Source of the DNA: DASQBT01 sp963746955
Lineage (GTDB): Bacteria; Pseudomonadota; Gammaproteobacteria; Burkholderiales; Thiobacillaceae
Assembly (NCBI GenBank): GCA_963746955.1
Contig: CAVVDR010000023.1
Location: 87,353-151,352, forward strand
Length of the DNA: 64,000 nt
Direction: 5' to 3'
The notes beneath the pieces are model-generated. The model was not told the DNA's origin. It saw only the letters and a list, made by a program, of their open reading frames with translations, and did not search any database. Shown piece after piece: positions 42,549-51,357 of the stretch (position 1 is the stretch's first letter; each line of letters begins with the position of its first letter). The position numbers were made by a program, and so were the translations under genes.

Positions 42549-43145
42549 TTGGATCGCGAGATCGACCAGCAGTTAGTGGAGCGCGCGCAGAAGGGCGACA
42601 AGCGGGCGTTCGAACTGCTGGTGATGAAATATGAGCGAAAGCTGGGGCGATTGCTGTCCAGGATGGTGCGTGATGCGGCGGAGATTGATGACATTACGCA
42701 GGAGTCCTTTATCAAGGCATATCGGGCACTGCCACAGTTTCGCGGCGAAAGCGCGTTCTATACCTGGCTTTACCGGATTGCCGTCAATACGGCGAAGAAC
42801 TACCTCATGGCCAAGGGCAAGCGAGAAGTGGCCACTTCGGACATGGTGGATGAAGACGGTGAAGGAATGGATGATGTGTTGATGCCTCACGACATCGCCA
42901 CACCGGATGCGGAACTACAGACCAAGCAGATTGCCAAAGCAGTGAACGAGACCGTAGACGCTTTGCCCGAGGAGTTGCGGACCGCGATCACCTTGCGCGA
43001 AATCGAAGGTCTGAGCTATGAAGAAATCGCCCGGATGATGGACTGCCCGATTGGTACCGTGCGTTCCCGCATCTTTCGCGCGCGCGAGGCGATTGCGGAG
43101 AAGATTCGTCCCATGCTGGGCACACGTAAGGACAAGAGGTGGTAA
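42549..43145 (+). CDS. rpoE: RNA polymerase sigma factor RpoE (ECF, sigma-E)
   Basis: A 198-residue ECF sigma factor for envelope stress. Region 2 ('FELLVMKYERKLGRLLSRMV' to 'ESAFYTWLYRIAVNTAKNYL') binds the -10 element and core polymerase; region 4 ('LPEELRTAITLREIEGLSYE', 'DCPIGTVRSRIFRAREAIAE') binds GAACTT. The start codon appears to be TTG at 42549, just after a ribosome-binding site-like AGGGGAAAA. It is the first gene of rpoE-rseA-rseB-rseC-degP-grx. Membrane-bound RseA should hold it until released by proteolysis. Confidence 0.95.
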   Translation: MDREIDQQLVERAQKGDKRAFELLVMKYERKLGRLLSRMVRDAAEIDDITQESFIKAYRALPQFRGESAFYTWLYRIAVNTAKNYLMAKGKREVATSDMVDEDGEGMDDVLMPHDIATPDAELQTKQIAKAVNETVDALPEELRTAITLREIEGLSYEEIARMMDCPIGTVRSRIFRAREAIAEKIRPMLGTRKDKRW

Positions 43146-43147
43146 TC

Positions 43148-43681
43148 ATGAAAAATCTCGCCAATCAAATCGCGCAAGAGTCCCTTGCCGAGCCCCCTTC
43201 AGTCGTGCTGTCCGCTTGGATGGATGGCGAGGACCACGATGGCGGGGTGGATTGGCCGGCCCATCTGAAGCAGGATGCAACTGCCCGCGAACAATGGGAA
43301 ACCTGGCACCTGATCGGCGACGCCATGCGCGGTGCGCCTCCGCTGTCGAGTGATTTTGGCAGTCGCTTTGCCAAGCGTCTGGCGGCTGAACCTACGATAC
43401 TTGCGCCAAGAGCCCGCTGGGTCAGCGGCCGGGCCTTGGCTTCCGTTGCGGCGGGTGTCCTGGTGGCGGTGGGTGCGGTGGCGATCTGGTCCCAGCATCC
43501 GGAAGACACGCCGGGTGCTTCCACGCTGGCCCAGGCCAACCCCGCTGCTGAACTGGCTTCACCGGCATTGGCGGCGGAAGTCCGCTGGGCGCCTTATCTG
43601 GCGGCCCATCAGGAGTTTTCCCCCGTGACGGCCGGCTCACCCTACCAGCGGGCGGTTCTGGTATCTGAGGTGACTCGTTGA
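43148..43681 (+). CDS. rseA: Anti-sigma-E factor RseA
   Basis: A 177-residue single-pass inner-membrane protein. The N-terminal cytosolic domain ('SAWMDGEDHDGGVDWPAHLK', 'WETWHLIGDAMRG') binds sigma-E; the membrane segment is about residues 96-114 ('ASVAAGVLVAVGAVAIW'), and the periplasmic tail binds RseB. The ATG at 43148 follows the rpoE stop by 2 bases; a GTG at 43139 would overlap rpoE. The periplasmic part is short (about 60 residues) and Ala-rich. Confidence 0.9.
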   Translation: MKNLANQIAQESLAEPPSVVLSAWMDGEDHDGGVDWPAHLKQDATAREQWETWHLIGDAMRGAPPLSSDFGSRFAKRLAAEPTILAPRARWVSGRALASVAAGVLVAVGAVAIWSQHPEDTPGASTLAQANPAAELASPALAAEVRWAPYLAAHQEFSPVTAGSPYQRAVLVSEVTR

Positions 43682-44604
43682 TTACAGCGCGTCTGCTTGG
43701 TCTGGCGCTGGTTCTGGCGCCGGGTATGTCATGGCCGTCGGATGCACTGGAGTGGCTCAACCGCGCAGTCCAGGCTTCGCATGCCCTCAGCTACACGGGC
43801 GTTTACGTTTATCAGCACGGCGACCATGTGGAAATGCTGCAAGTCATGCAGCGAGTCGATCCTGCCGGCGAGAAGAACAAGGTCGAAGTAATCGATGGAC
43901 CGCACCGGGTGTTTCTCCGCCTGAATGACGAAATCTACTGCCACTCCGCGGATGGCAAGACCGTTCGGCTTGAAAGAGGCGCGGCACGCCGTTTCTTCCC
44001 AACGGTGCTGCCGGCGTCTCCGGCCAGCTTGTTGGATTTCTACTCGGCTCAGATGGGGGGGGTGGAACGGATTGCGGCGCGCGAATGCCAGGTGATCCTG
44101 TTGCAGCCCAAGGACGACTTCCGTTTTTCCCACGACCTGTGCATCGACAGACTGACCGGATTGCCGCTTAAGGCGGTTACGCTCAATGATATGGGCAGGC
44201 CAGTTTCCAGTTCGACCTTCACCCAGGTAGACATAGGCAAAATTCCCGATATGGGCCTGTTTGTGCCGCACCTGGCAGGCAAGCGGGTGGAGACAGGCGA
44301 GTCGGGCAGTGCTTCTTCGGAATGGAAGGTAACTCCGCCGCCCGGCTATGTTCAGGTGATGGAGAGTCACAGGCCTTTGCTGGGCAAGTCCCAGCCGGTA
44401 ACCCAAATGGTTTTTTCGGATGGCCTGGGTGCAGTCTCTCTGTTCATTGAACCTCTGCCCGATGGACAGAATTTGGAGGGCCTGTCTACCGAAGGCAGCA
44501 TTGGAATCTATTCGCGTCACTTGGGGAATATCAAGGTGACGACCGTGGGCGAGGCACCGGCGGCCACGCTCCTCCAAACGGGTAATTCGGTTCGACCAAA
44601 ATGA
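43678..44604 (+). CDS. rseB: RseB/MucB, negative regulator of sigma-E
   Basis: A 308-residue periplasmic protein with a signal peptide ('MITARLLGLALVLAPGMSW'). The N-terminal lipid-binding MucB_RseB domain ('ALSYTGVYVYQHGDHVEMLQ', up to about 200) and a C-terminal domain ('QMVFSDGLGAVSLFIEPL') protect RseA from DegS until lipopolysaccharide or fatty-acyl signals bind. The start is an uncommon TTG whose TTGA overlaps the rseA stop, so coupling is expected. Confidence 0.9.
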   Translation: MITARLLGLALVLAPGMSWPSDALEWLNRAVQASHALSYTGVYVYQHGDHVEMLQVMQRVDPAGEKNKVEVIDGPHRVFLRLNDEIYCHSADGKTVRLERGAARRFFPTVLPASPASLLDFYSAQMGGVERIAARECQVILLQPKDDFRFSHDLCIDRLTGLPLKAVTLNDMGRPVSSSTFTQVDIGKIPDMGLFVPHLAGKRVETGESGSASSEWKVTPPPGYVQVMESHRPLLGKSQPVTQMVFSDGLGAVSLFIEPLPDGQNLEGLSTEGSIGIYSRHLGNIKVTTVGEAPAATLLQTGNSVRPK

Positions 44605-45065
44605 GTGGGGACGTATTGGAACAGCATGCTGTCGTCACCCGTGTGGAACCCGGCGCGGCCTGGGTCGAAGCGCGTGAGCCGTCAGGCTGCGGGACCTGTG
44701 GCGGCAATGGTTGCTCCACCCGACAACTGGCTGAAATGTTCCGTCCCAAGGCCCACGATTTCAGGGTCGAGGATCGGCTGGGGGTGAAGACCGGCGAAAT
44801 GGTTTGGGTCGGATATCCTGCCGGTGCGGTCTGGCACGGCGCATTGAGCGCATATGGCCTGCCCTTGGTGCTGGTCCTGTTGGGCGGAATGCTTGGCCAG
44901 ATGCAGACCGGGGGTGATGCCGGAGCCTCGCTGGGGGCAGCCCTGGGCCTGATGCTCGGGATGATTGGCTTGGTGATTTCAGGCCGGAAGCGAGCTTCTC
45001 TTCCGGTCATCTTGCGCCGTGAAGGGGAGCAGCCCGTCACATTCACTACATCCTCCTGTCATTAA
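44601..45065 (+). CDS. rseC: RseC/MucC family membrane protein
   Basis: A 154-residue inner-membrane protein with an N-terminal Cys cluster (Cys30, Cys33, Cys38, 'PSGCGTCGGNGCST') that may bind an Fe-S cluster or act in redox, and two hydrophobic segments (about 85-103 and 112-133). RseC is associated with sigma-E control and with reduction of SoxR. Overlaps the rseB stop by 4 bases. Confidence 0.9.
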   Translation: MSGDVLEQHAVVTRVEPGAAWVEAREPSGCGTCGGNGCSTRQLAEMFRPKAHDFRVEDRLGVKTGEMVWVGYPAGAVWHGALSAYGLPLVLVLLGGMLGQMQTGGDAGASLGAALGLMLGMIGLVISGRKRASLPVILRREGEQPVTFTTSSCH

Positions 45066-45077
45066 GACGAGGTAAAG

Positions 45078-46475
45078 ATGATCAAGACGCTGATTGCATC
45101 CATTGCCCTATTAATTGCCGGCTTTACCCAGGCTGCTCCCAATCAGGTATTGGATGCGGCTGACCTGGTGGATAAAGAAGGTCCCGCAGTGGTCAATATT
45201 TCAACCACCACCTTGATTCAGCATGGTCTCCAGGGCATGCCGACGCCGGAAGATCAAGAGATGTTCGATTTCTTCCACAAGTTTTTTCCGCCTGGAGCCA
45301 ACCCCCACCTGCGCGTCCCGCGGGAAGTTCCTGAGCGTGCGTCGGGGTCGGGGTTTATTGTCAGCAGCGATGGCTATATTCTGACCAATGCCCATGTGGT
45401 GGATGGGGCGGATGAAGTGGTGGTGAAATTGATCGACAAGCGCAAGTTCACCGCCAAGGTGATCGGCTTCGACAGCCGCACTGATGTGGCCCTGATCAAG
45501 ATCAATGCGACGCACCTGCCAACCGTGACCATGGGTGATCCGAACAAGCTGAGAGTAGGTGAGCCCGTGGTGGCAATCGGTTCGCCTTTCGGGTTTGAAA
45601 ACAGCGTGACTTCCGGCATCGTTTCCGCCAAGGGACGCTCGCTGCCGGATGAAAACTATGTGCCCTTCATCCAGACCGATGCCGCAATCAACCCGGGCAA
45701 TTCCGGCGGCCCCCTGTTCAACATGAGGGCCGAGGTGGTTGGCATCAATTCCCAGATCTACAGCCGCAGCGGCGGATATCAGGGCGTGTCCTTCGCCATT
45801 CCCATCGACGTGGCGATAGACGTGGCCGAACAGCTAAAGGCCGGTGGCAAGGTATCACGTGGGTGGCTGGGGGTGGCGGTCCAGGAAGTCACGGCCGACC
45901 TGGCCGATTCCTTTGGCCTTTCGCGCCCCGCAGGTGCGCTGATTTCCGATGTTCAGGACGGTAGTCCGGCGGAAAGAAGCGGCCTGCAAGTATCAGATGT
46001 GATCCTTCAGTTTGATGGGAAGGCAGTGGAAAATTCAGGCGACCTGCCGCGCCTGGTGGGTGCGATCAGGCCCGGATCCAAGGTACCGGTCAAGGTCTGG
46101 CGCAAGGGCGCCGTGAAGGAACTCACCGTCGCGGTGGGCAGGATGCCGGACGAAGATAACGGTGGACCGGCGGCGATGAAATTCGGCAAAGCCGTATCCA
46201 AGGGTGGTCTGGCCCTGTCCGAACTGTCGACAGAGCAAAAGCACGCGCTAAAGCTCAACAACGGTCTGCTGGTGGAGGATGCCACCGACGATGCGGTCCG
46301 TGCCGGCATCCGGGAAGGCGATGTAATTCTCGCGGTTAACAATACAATGGTAAAAACCGTGGATCAATTCCGTCGCCTGATCAAGGCTGTGCCAAAAGGG
46401 AAGAGCGCCGCGATTCTGGTCCGTCGCGGTGAGGGCACCCTCTACATCCCGCTGAAGATTTCGTCGGACGAATGA
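45078..46475 (+). CDS. degP: Do-family periplasmic serine protease (DegP/MucD)
   Basis: A 465-residue exported protease-chaperone. The signal peptide is at residues 1-19 ('MIKTLIASIALLIAGFTQA'), the trypsin-like catalytic triad His in 'YILTNAHVVDGADEV', Asp in 'FDSRTDVALIKINA', and Ser in 'TDAAINPGNSGGPLFNM'. Two PDZ domains follow (about 265-355 and 370-460). It degrades or refolds damaged envelope proteins and belongs to the sigma-E regulon. Overlaps the glutaredoxin-like gene by 4 bases. Confidence 0.95.
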   Translation: MIKTLIASIALLIAGFTQAAPNQVLDAADLVDKEGPAVVNISTTTLIQHGLQGMPTPEDQEMFDFFHKFFPPGANPHLRVPREVPERASGSGFIVSSDGYILTNAHVVDGADEVVVKLIDKRKFTAKVIGFDSRTDVALIKINATHLPTVTMGDPNKLRVGEPVVAIGSPFGFENSVTSGIVSAKGRSLPDENYVPFIQTDAAINPGNSGGPLFNMRAEVVGINSQIYSRSGGYQGVSFAIPIDVAIDVAEQLKAGGKVSRGWLGVAVQEVTADLADSFGLSRPAGALISDVQDGSPAERSGLQVSDVILQFDGKAVENSGDLPRLVGAIRPGSKVPVKVWRKGAVKELTVAVGRMPDEDNGGPAAMKFGKAVSKGGLALSELSTEQKHALKLNNGLLVEDATDDAVRAGIREGDVILAVNNTMVKTVDQFRRLIKAVPKGKSAAILVRRGEGTLYIPLKISSDE

Positions 46476-46735
46476 GCGCCTCCGGGCCCGAGCTTATCCT
46501 GTATGGCCGAACGGGGTGCCACCTGTGCGAGGCCATGGCGGAAGAGCTGCGGCCCTATCTTGAACATCACGGCCTCAGTCTCAAGCAAATCGATATTTCC
46601 GGTCAGGCCGCGCTGGAGGCCCGCTATGGCTGGGATATTCCCGTGCTGGCATATGGAACCGAGGAAGTTTGCCGCCATTTCCTGGATTTGAAAAGATTCC
46701 AAACCAAGCTATCTGAGTGCGGTCTAATCCCGTAA
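46472..46735 (+). CDS. Glutaredoxin-like protein
   Basis: An 87-residue thioredoxin-fold protein with active site Cys16-His-Leu-Cys19 in 'LILYGRTGCHLCEAMAEELR' and the conserved 'IPVLAYGTEEVC' region. It is a small cytosolic disulfide oxidoreductase of the DUF836/GrxC-like group. It ends the sigma-E operon; the start overlaps degP by 4 bases and a terminator lies 25 bases after the stop. Confidence 0.88.
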   Translation: MSASGPELILYGRTGCHLCEAMAEELRPYLEHHGLSLKQIDISGQAALEARYGWDIPVLAYGTEEVCRHFLDLKRFQTKLSECGLIP

Positions 46736-46760
46736 AATCACCAAGTTAAGGTTGCTATCC

Positions 46761-46785
46761 AGGGCACGGCGGCGTGCCCTTTTTG
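46761..46785 (+). terminator. Intrinsic terminator directly before lepA
   Basis: The 8-bp stem AGGGCACG/CGTGCCCT with a 4-base loop is followed by TTTTTG. It ends 7 bases before the lepA GTG. It would end the sigma-E operon, yet leaves no room for a lepA promoter or a good ribosome-binding site. Confidence 0.75.
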
Positions 46786-46791
46786 CTGTTC

Positions 46792-48585
46792 GTGAAAAAT
46801 ATCCGGAACTTCTCCATCATCGCCCACATCGACCACGGCAAGTCCACCCTGGCGGATCGCATCATTCAGTTGTGCGGCGGGCTGTCGGAGCGGGAAATGG
46901 AAGCCCAGGTGCTGGATTCCATGGATCTGGAAAAGGAGCGCGGCATCACGATCAAGGCGCAGACAGCGGCCCTGCGATACAGGGCCAGGGACGGGCAGAC
47001 CTACCAGCTCAACCTGATCGATACTCCTGGCCATGTGGATTTTGCCTATGAGGTGAGCCGCAGTCTTTCCGCCTGCGAGGGCGCGCTCCTCGTGGTGGAC
47101 GCGTCCCAGGGGGTAGAGGCGCAAACGGTGGCCAACTGCTATACCGCCATCGATCTGGGCGTCGAAGTGGTGCCGGTGCTGAACAAGGTCGATTTGCCGG
47201 CAGCCGACGCGGACCGCGTGATCCAGGAAATCGAGGATGTCATCGGCATCGATGCCACGGAGGCAGTCCGGGCGTCCGCCAAGACGGGCTTGGGGGTGGA
47301 AGACATTCTCGACGCCGTGGTGGCCAAGATTCCCCCGCCGCAAGGCGATCCGGACGCGCCGCTCAAGGCCCTCATCATTGATTCCTGGTTCGATAACTAC
47401 GTGGGCGTGGTGATGCTGGTCCGGGTGGTGGACGGCTCGCTCAAACCGAGGGACAGGATCCGCCTGATGGCCACCGGCGCGACCTATTACTGCGAGCAGC
47501 TGGGCGTGTTCACGCCAAAGTCGCAGCCGCTGGAGAAGCTGTCAGCAGGCGAGGTCGGGTTCATCATATCCGGCATCAAGGAACTGAAGGCGGCTCCGGT
47601 CGGCGACACGGTAACATTGGACAGCCGGCCTGCCAGTGCGGCTTTGCCGGGCTTCAAAAAGGTCAAACCCCAGGTATTTGCGGGGCTCTATCCGGTGGAG
47701 TCGCATGAGTACGATGGCCTCAGGGATGCGCTGACCAAGCTGCAGTTGAACGACGCCGCCCTGCAGTTTGAGCCGGAAGTTTCCCAAGCCTTGGGTTTCG
47801 GCTTTCGCTGCGGCTTCCTCGGTCTGCTGCACATGGACATCGTGCAGGAGCGGCTGGAACGCGAGTTCGATCAGAATCTCATCACCACCGCACCTACCGT
47901 GGTCTATCAGGTCGTGATGCGGGATGGCAGCCTCGTCGAGGTGGAGAACCCGTCAAAATTGCCCGAGCCGTCCAAGGTCGAGGAAATTCGTGAGCCCATT
48001 ATCACCGCACACATGCTGATGCCCCAGGAATATGTGGGCGCGGTCATTCCGCTATGCGAGCAGAAGCGCGGCGTTCAGGTGGACATGAGATACATGGGGC
48101 GGCAGGTGATGCTGACCTATGAAATGCCTCTGAATGAGGTGGTGATGGATTTTTTCGACCGGCTCAAATCCGTATCCCGCGGCTATGCCTCGCTGGATTA
48201 TGAGTTCAAGGCATTCCGCGTCGCCGATCTGGTCAAGTTGGACGTGCTGGTGAACGGGGAGAGGGTCGATGCCCTGTCCCTGATCGTGCACCGCGCCAAT
48301 TCGCAGTATCGGGGCCGCGAGCTGGTGAGCAAGATGCGCCAACTGATTCCCCGGCAGATGTACGACGTGGCGGTTCAGGCCGCCATCGGCGCGCACATCA
48401 TCGCGCGGGAGAACGTGAAAGCATTGCGCAAAAACGTGCTGGCAAAGTGCTACGGTGGCGACATTACGCGCAAGAAGAAATTACTGGAAAAACAGAAGGC
48501 GGGGAAAAAACGCATGAAACAGGTCGGTAACGTGGAAATTCCCCAGGAGGCCTTCCTGGCCATCCTCCAGGTAGGAGACAAATGA
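46792..48585 (+). CDS. lepA: Elongation factor 4 (LepA)
   Basis: A 597-residue ribosomal GTPase involved in back-translocation and in translation initiation or 30S assembly. G1 'IIAHIDHGKSTLADRII' near residue 10, G3 'IDTPGHVDFAYEV', G4 'NKVDLP', then the LepA-specific C-terminal domain ending 'KQVGNVEIPQEAFLAILQVG'. The GTG at 46792 gives the canonical start 'KNIRNFSIIAHIDHG'; an in-frame GTG at 46774 lies inside the terminator stem. Followed at once by lepB. Confidence 0.95.
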   Translation: MKNIRNFSIIAHIDHGKSTLADRIIQLCGGLSEREMEAQVLDSMDLEKERGITIKAQTAALRYRARDGQTYQLNLIDTPGHVDFAYEVSRSLSACEGALLVVDASQGVEAQTVANCYTAIDLGVEVVPVLNKVDLPAADADRVIQEIEDVIGIDATEAVRASAKTGLGVEDILDAVVAKIPPPQGDPDAPLKALIIDSWFDNYVGVVMLVRVVDGSLKPRDRIRLMATGATYYCEQLGVFTPKSQPLEKLSAGEVGFIISGIKELKAAPVGDTVTLDSRPASAALPGFKKVKPQVFAGLYPVESHEYDGLRDALTKLQLNDAALQFEPEVSQALGFGFRCGFLGLLHMDIVQERLEREFDQNLITTAPTVVYQVVMRDGSLVEVENPSKLPEPSKVEEIREPIITAHMLMPQEYVGAVIPLCEQKRGVQVDMRYMGRQVMLTYEMPLNEVVMDFFDRLKSVSRGYASLDYEFKAFRVADLVKLDVLVNGERVDALSLIVHRANSQYRGRELVSKMRQLIPRQMYDVAVQAAIGAHIIARENVKALRKNVLAKCYGGDITRKKKLLEKQKAGKKRMKQVGNVEIPQEAFLAILQVGDK

Positions 48586-49389
48586 ATGAACTTTGAGCTG
48601 ATACTTTTCGTCGCGCTTGTGGTGACCGGGGTCATCTGGTTGGGCGATCGCCTGTTATTCGCAGCAAAGCGCAGTGAGCAGGCCAAGGAGCCAGTGCTGA
48701 CGGAATATTCGCGCAGCTTCTTTCCGGTGATCCTGATCGTTTTTCTGCTGCGCTCCTTTCTCGTGGAACCGTTCAAAATCCCCTCCGGTTCCATGATGCC
48801 CACCCTGCTGGTCGGCGATTTCATTCTGGTGAACAAGTACACCTACGGAGTCCGCCTGCCGGTGGTGCACAAGAAAATTATCGCGCTCAACAATCCCCGG
48901 CGCGGGGATGTGATGGTGTTCCGTTACCCGCAGGACCCGTCGCTCGACTATATCAAGCGGGTGGTGGGCCTGCCGGGCGACAAGGTGGAATACCGCAACA
49001 AGAAGCTCACCATTAACGGCACGCCTGTCAGTTACACGCAAGATGGCGTGTACAGCTATGTGAAGCCCGGCCTGAATTTCGTCACCGCCACGCTCTACAA
49101 GGAAAAACTCGGTGACCATGAACACCTGGAGATGGTCGAGCCGGACGCGCCGTCCGTGCTGATGGGGCAACTGACGCCGTTCGAGCATCATGAGAACTGC
49201 AGCTATGACGAAACCGGCTTCGTCTGCCGAGTCCCGGCGGGGGAGTATTTCATGATGGGTGACAATCGCGACGGCAGCAATGACAGCCGCTACTGGGGCT
49301 TTGTGCCGGATGAGAACATAGTTGGCAAAGCCTTTCTCATCTGGCTTAATCTGGATGACCTGAAACGCATCGGCAGCCTAATTCACTAG
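48586..49389 (+). CDS. lepB: Signal peptidase I
   Basis: A 267-residue inner-membrane protease cleaving signal peptides. It has two N-terminal hydrophobic segments (residues about 4-22 and 46-60), the catalytic Ser69 in 'FKIPSGSMMPTLLVGDFILV', the general-base Lys124 in 'DYIKRVVGLPGDKVE', and the C-terminal 'MMGDNRDGSNDSRYWGFVP' box. Its ATG follows the lepA stop directly with a ribosome-binding site (aggaga) inside the lepA end. Confidence 0.96.
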   Translation: MNFELILFVALVVTGVIWLGDRLLFAAKRSEQAKEPVLTEYSRSFFPVILIVFLLRSFLVEPFKIPSGSMMPTLLVGDFILVNKYTYGVRLPVVHKKIIALNNPRRGDVMVFRYPQDPSLDYIKRVVGLPGDKVEYRNKKLTINGTPVSYTQDGVYSYVKPGLNFVTATLYKEKLGDHEHLEMVEPDAPSVLMGQLTPFEHHENCSYDETGFVCRVPAGEYFMMGDNRDGSNDSRYWGFVPDENIVGKAFLIWLNLDDLKRIGSLIH

Positions 49390-49398
49390 GAGGGGAAC

Positions 49399-49800
49399 AT
49401 GAACAGAAAGCGACAGCAGGGTGTGAGCCTGATCGGCATGCTGTTATGGGGCATTGTCGTCGTATTCGCGGCGCTGTTGGTGATGAAGATACTGCCAGGC
49501 TACATAGAATATTTCACTATCAAGAAAGTGCTGGTGGAGATCGGGCAGGACTCCAACATCAACACCCTGAGCGACGCGAGCATCCGGGACAAGTTCAACA
49601 AACGGTCGCAGATCGATGATATCCACTCGGTCAAAGCGGGTGATCTGGACATATCCAGGGAAAAAGGGGTGACCATCATCAGCGCAGACTATCAATTTCA
49701 AACAAATCTGATCGGAAATATCAGCCTGCTGGTGGACTTTCACGCCACCTCTGACAGTCCTGAAACCCGAGTACATCAGTTAGATCAACTAGTTGAGTAA
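49399..49800 (+). CDS. DUF4845 domain protein
   Basis: A 133-residue membrane-anchored protein between lepB and rnc. One N-terminal hydrophobic helix is preceded by a basic stretch ('KRQQGVSLIGMLLWGIVVVF', residues about 4-29), and the periplasmic part contains 'PGYIEYFTIKKVLVEIGQDS'. The position lepB-DUF4845-rnc is conserved in many beta/gammaproteobacteria. Function unknown. The start has an aggagg ribosome-binding site. Confidence 0.85.
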   Translation: MNRKRQQGVSLIGMLLWGIVVVFAALLVMKILPGYIEYFTIKKVLVEIGQDSNINTLSDASIRDKFNKRSQIDDIHSVKAGDLDISREKGVTIISADYQFQTNLIGNISLLVDFHATSDSPETRVHQLDQLVE

Positions 49801-50473
49801 GCTGGGCTCCACGCTTCTTGTTAAGCATCTGGGCTACCGATTCAACGAACCGGGCCTGCTGCGTCAGGCTCTGACGCATCGCAGCTACGGCGCCCAGCAC
49901 AACGAGCGCCTCGAGTTTCTCGGCGACTCGGTCCTCAACTGCAGTATCGCCAGAGCCTTGTTTGATCAATTCCCGGATCTGCCGGAGGGCACGCTGTCAC
50001 GCCTTCGCGCCAATCTTGTGTGCCAGGAATCGCTTGCCGACATTGCAGTGGAATTGAAGCTGGGCGAGCATCTGCTCCTGGGTGAAGGCGAGTTGAAGAG
50101 CGGTGGCTTTCGCCGGCCTTCCATCCTGGCGGATGCGCTGGAGTCCATTTTCGGCGCCATCTTCATGGATAGAGGGTTTGAAGCGGTGCGCGGGGTGGTC
50201 ATGCAGTTGTTCAGTTCCAAGCTGCGGGAGATCGATCCCAGGTTATCGGGCAAGGATGCCAAGACCCAGTTGCAGGAATGGCTGCAAGGTCATCGGTATC
50301 CCTTGCCCGATTACCAACTGGCGGGCACCACCGGCGAGGCCCATGATCAGGAATTCATCGTGGCCTGCGCCATACCGGCGCTCAAGCTGTCCACCGAAGG
50401 GCGCGGCAAGAGCCGCCGGGCAGCGGAGCAGGAGGCGGCGCGTCTGGCGCTCGCCCAGGTGGAGAAGAAGTGA
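49793..50473 (+). CDS. rnc: Ribonuclease III
   Basis: A 226-residue double-strand-specific endoribonuclease. The catalytic domain carries the signature 'HNERLEFLGDSVLNCSIARA' with the metal-binding acidic residues, and 'LADALESIFGAIFMDRGFEA'. A dsRNA-binding domain occupies about 155-225 ('DAKTQLQEWLQGHRYPLPDY'). It starts from an apparent TTG at 49793 that overlaps the upstream gene end by 8 bases. It processes rRNA and many mRNAs. The era gene follows with a 4-base overlap. Confidence 0.95.
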   Translation: MSKLGSTLLVKHLGYRFNEPGLLRQALTHRSYGAQHNERLEFLGDSVLNCSIARALFDQFPDLPEGTLSRLRANLVCQESLADIAVELKLGEHLLLGEGELKSGGFRRPSILADALESIFGAIFMDRGFEAVRGVVMQLFSSKLREIDPRLSGKDAKTQLQEWLQGHRYPLPDYQLAGTTGEAHDQEFIVACAIPALKLSTEGRGKSRRAAEQEAARLALAQVEKK

Positions 50474-51357
50474 CTGCCGGCTTTCGTGCCGGTCTGGTGG
50501 CCATTGTGGGGCGACCCAATGTAGGGAAGTCGACTCTGCTTAACCGCATCATCGGACAGAAGATCAGCATTACCTCGCGCAAAGCCCAGACCACGCGCCA
50601 TCGGGTGATGGGAATGCGGACCGAGCCCGGCGCCCAATTCGTGTTTGTCGATACCCCCGGTTTCCAGACCCACCACGGCGGGGCAATGAACAGCGCCATG
50701 AACCGCAGCGTCAGACACGCGCTGGCAGACACCGATGCCGTGCTGATGGTCGTTGAGGCGGGCCGCCTGGGCCACGCCGACAAACAGGTACTGGACTTGC
50801 TGCCCAGCGATCGTCCCGTGCTGCTGGCGGTCAACAAGGCCGATCTGTTGAAGGACCGGGCTGCCATGCTGGAGTTTCTCAAGTCTGCCAGCGCCACATT
50901 TGACTTTGCCGAAATTGTTCCGCTATCAGCCAAGCAGGGCAGCGGGATCGGGGAATTGCTCAAGGCGCTGGCCGGCCACCTTCCAGAAGGCCGGCCGCTG
51001 TTTGGCGAGGAGGATTACACCGACCAGACTGAACGGGTTCTGGCTGCCGAACTGATTCGGGAAAAACTGTTTCGTCTGTGTGGCGAGGAAATTCCTTATG
51101 CCACGGCGGTGACTCTCGACAAGTTCGAGGAAGAGGGACGGCTGCGGAGAATCTTCGCCACGATCCTGGTCGACCGCGACAGCCAGAAGGCCATCGTGAT
51201 CGGCAAGGGCGGGGAAAAGCTCAAGCGGATTTCAACCCAGGCCAGGCAGGACATGGAAACGCTGTTCGATGCACGGGTTTATCTGGAAGTCTGGGTCAAG
51301 GTTAGAGGCGGCTGGAGCGATGACGTCCGGGTGCTCAAGTCCCTTGGCATTGAATGA
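50470..51357 (+). CDS. era: GTPase Era
   Basis: A 295-residue essential GTPase for 16S rRNA maturation. G1 'VAIVGRPNVGKSTLLNRIIG' near residue 10, G3 'FVDTPGFQTHHGGAMN', G4 'LAVNKADLLKD', and the C-terminal KH domain with 'ILVDRDSQKAIVIGKGGEKL' near residue 235. The GTG start overlaps the rnc stop. rnc-era-recO is a standard operon. Confidence 0.96.
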   Translation: MTAGFRAGLVAIVGRPNVGKSTLLNRIIGQKISITSRKAQTTRHRVMGMRTEPGAQFVFVDTPGFQTHHGGAMNSAMNRSVRHALADTDAVLMVVEAGRLGHADKQVLDLLPSDRPVLLAVNKADLLKDRAAMLEFLKSASATFDFAEIVPLSAKQGSGIGELLKALAGHLPEGRPLFGEEDYTDQTERVLAAELIREKLFRLCGEEIPYATAVTLDKFEEEGRLRRIFATILVDRDSQKAIVIGKGGEKLKRISTQARQDMETLFDARVYLEVWVKVRGGWSDDVRVLKSLGIE

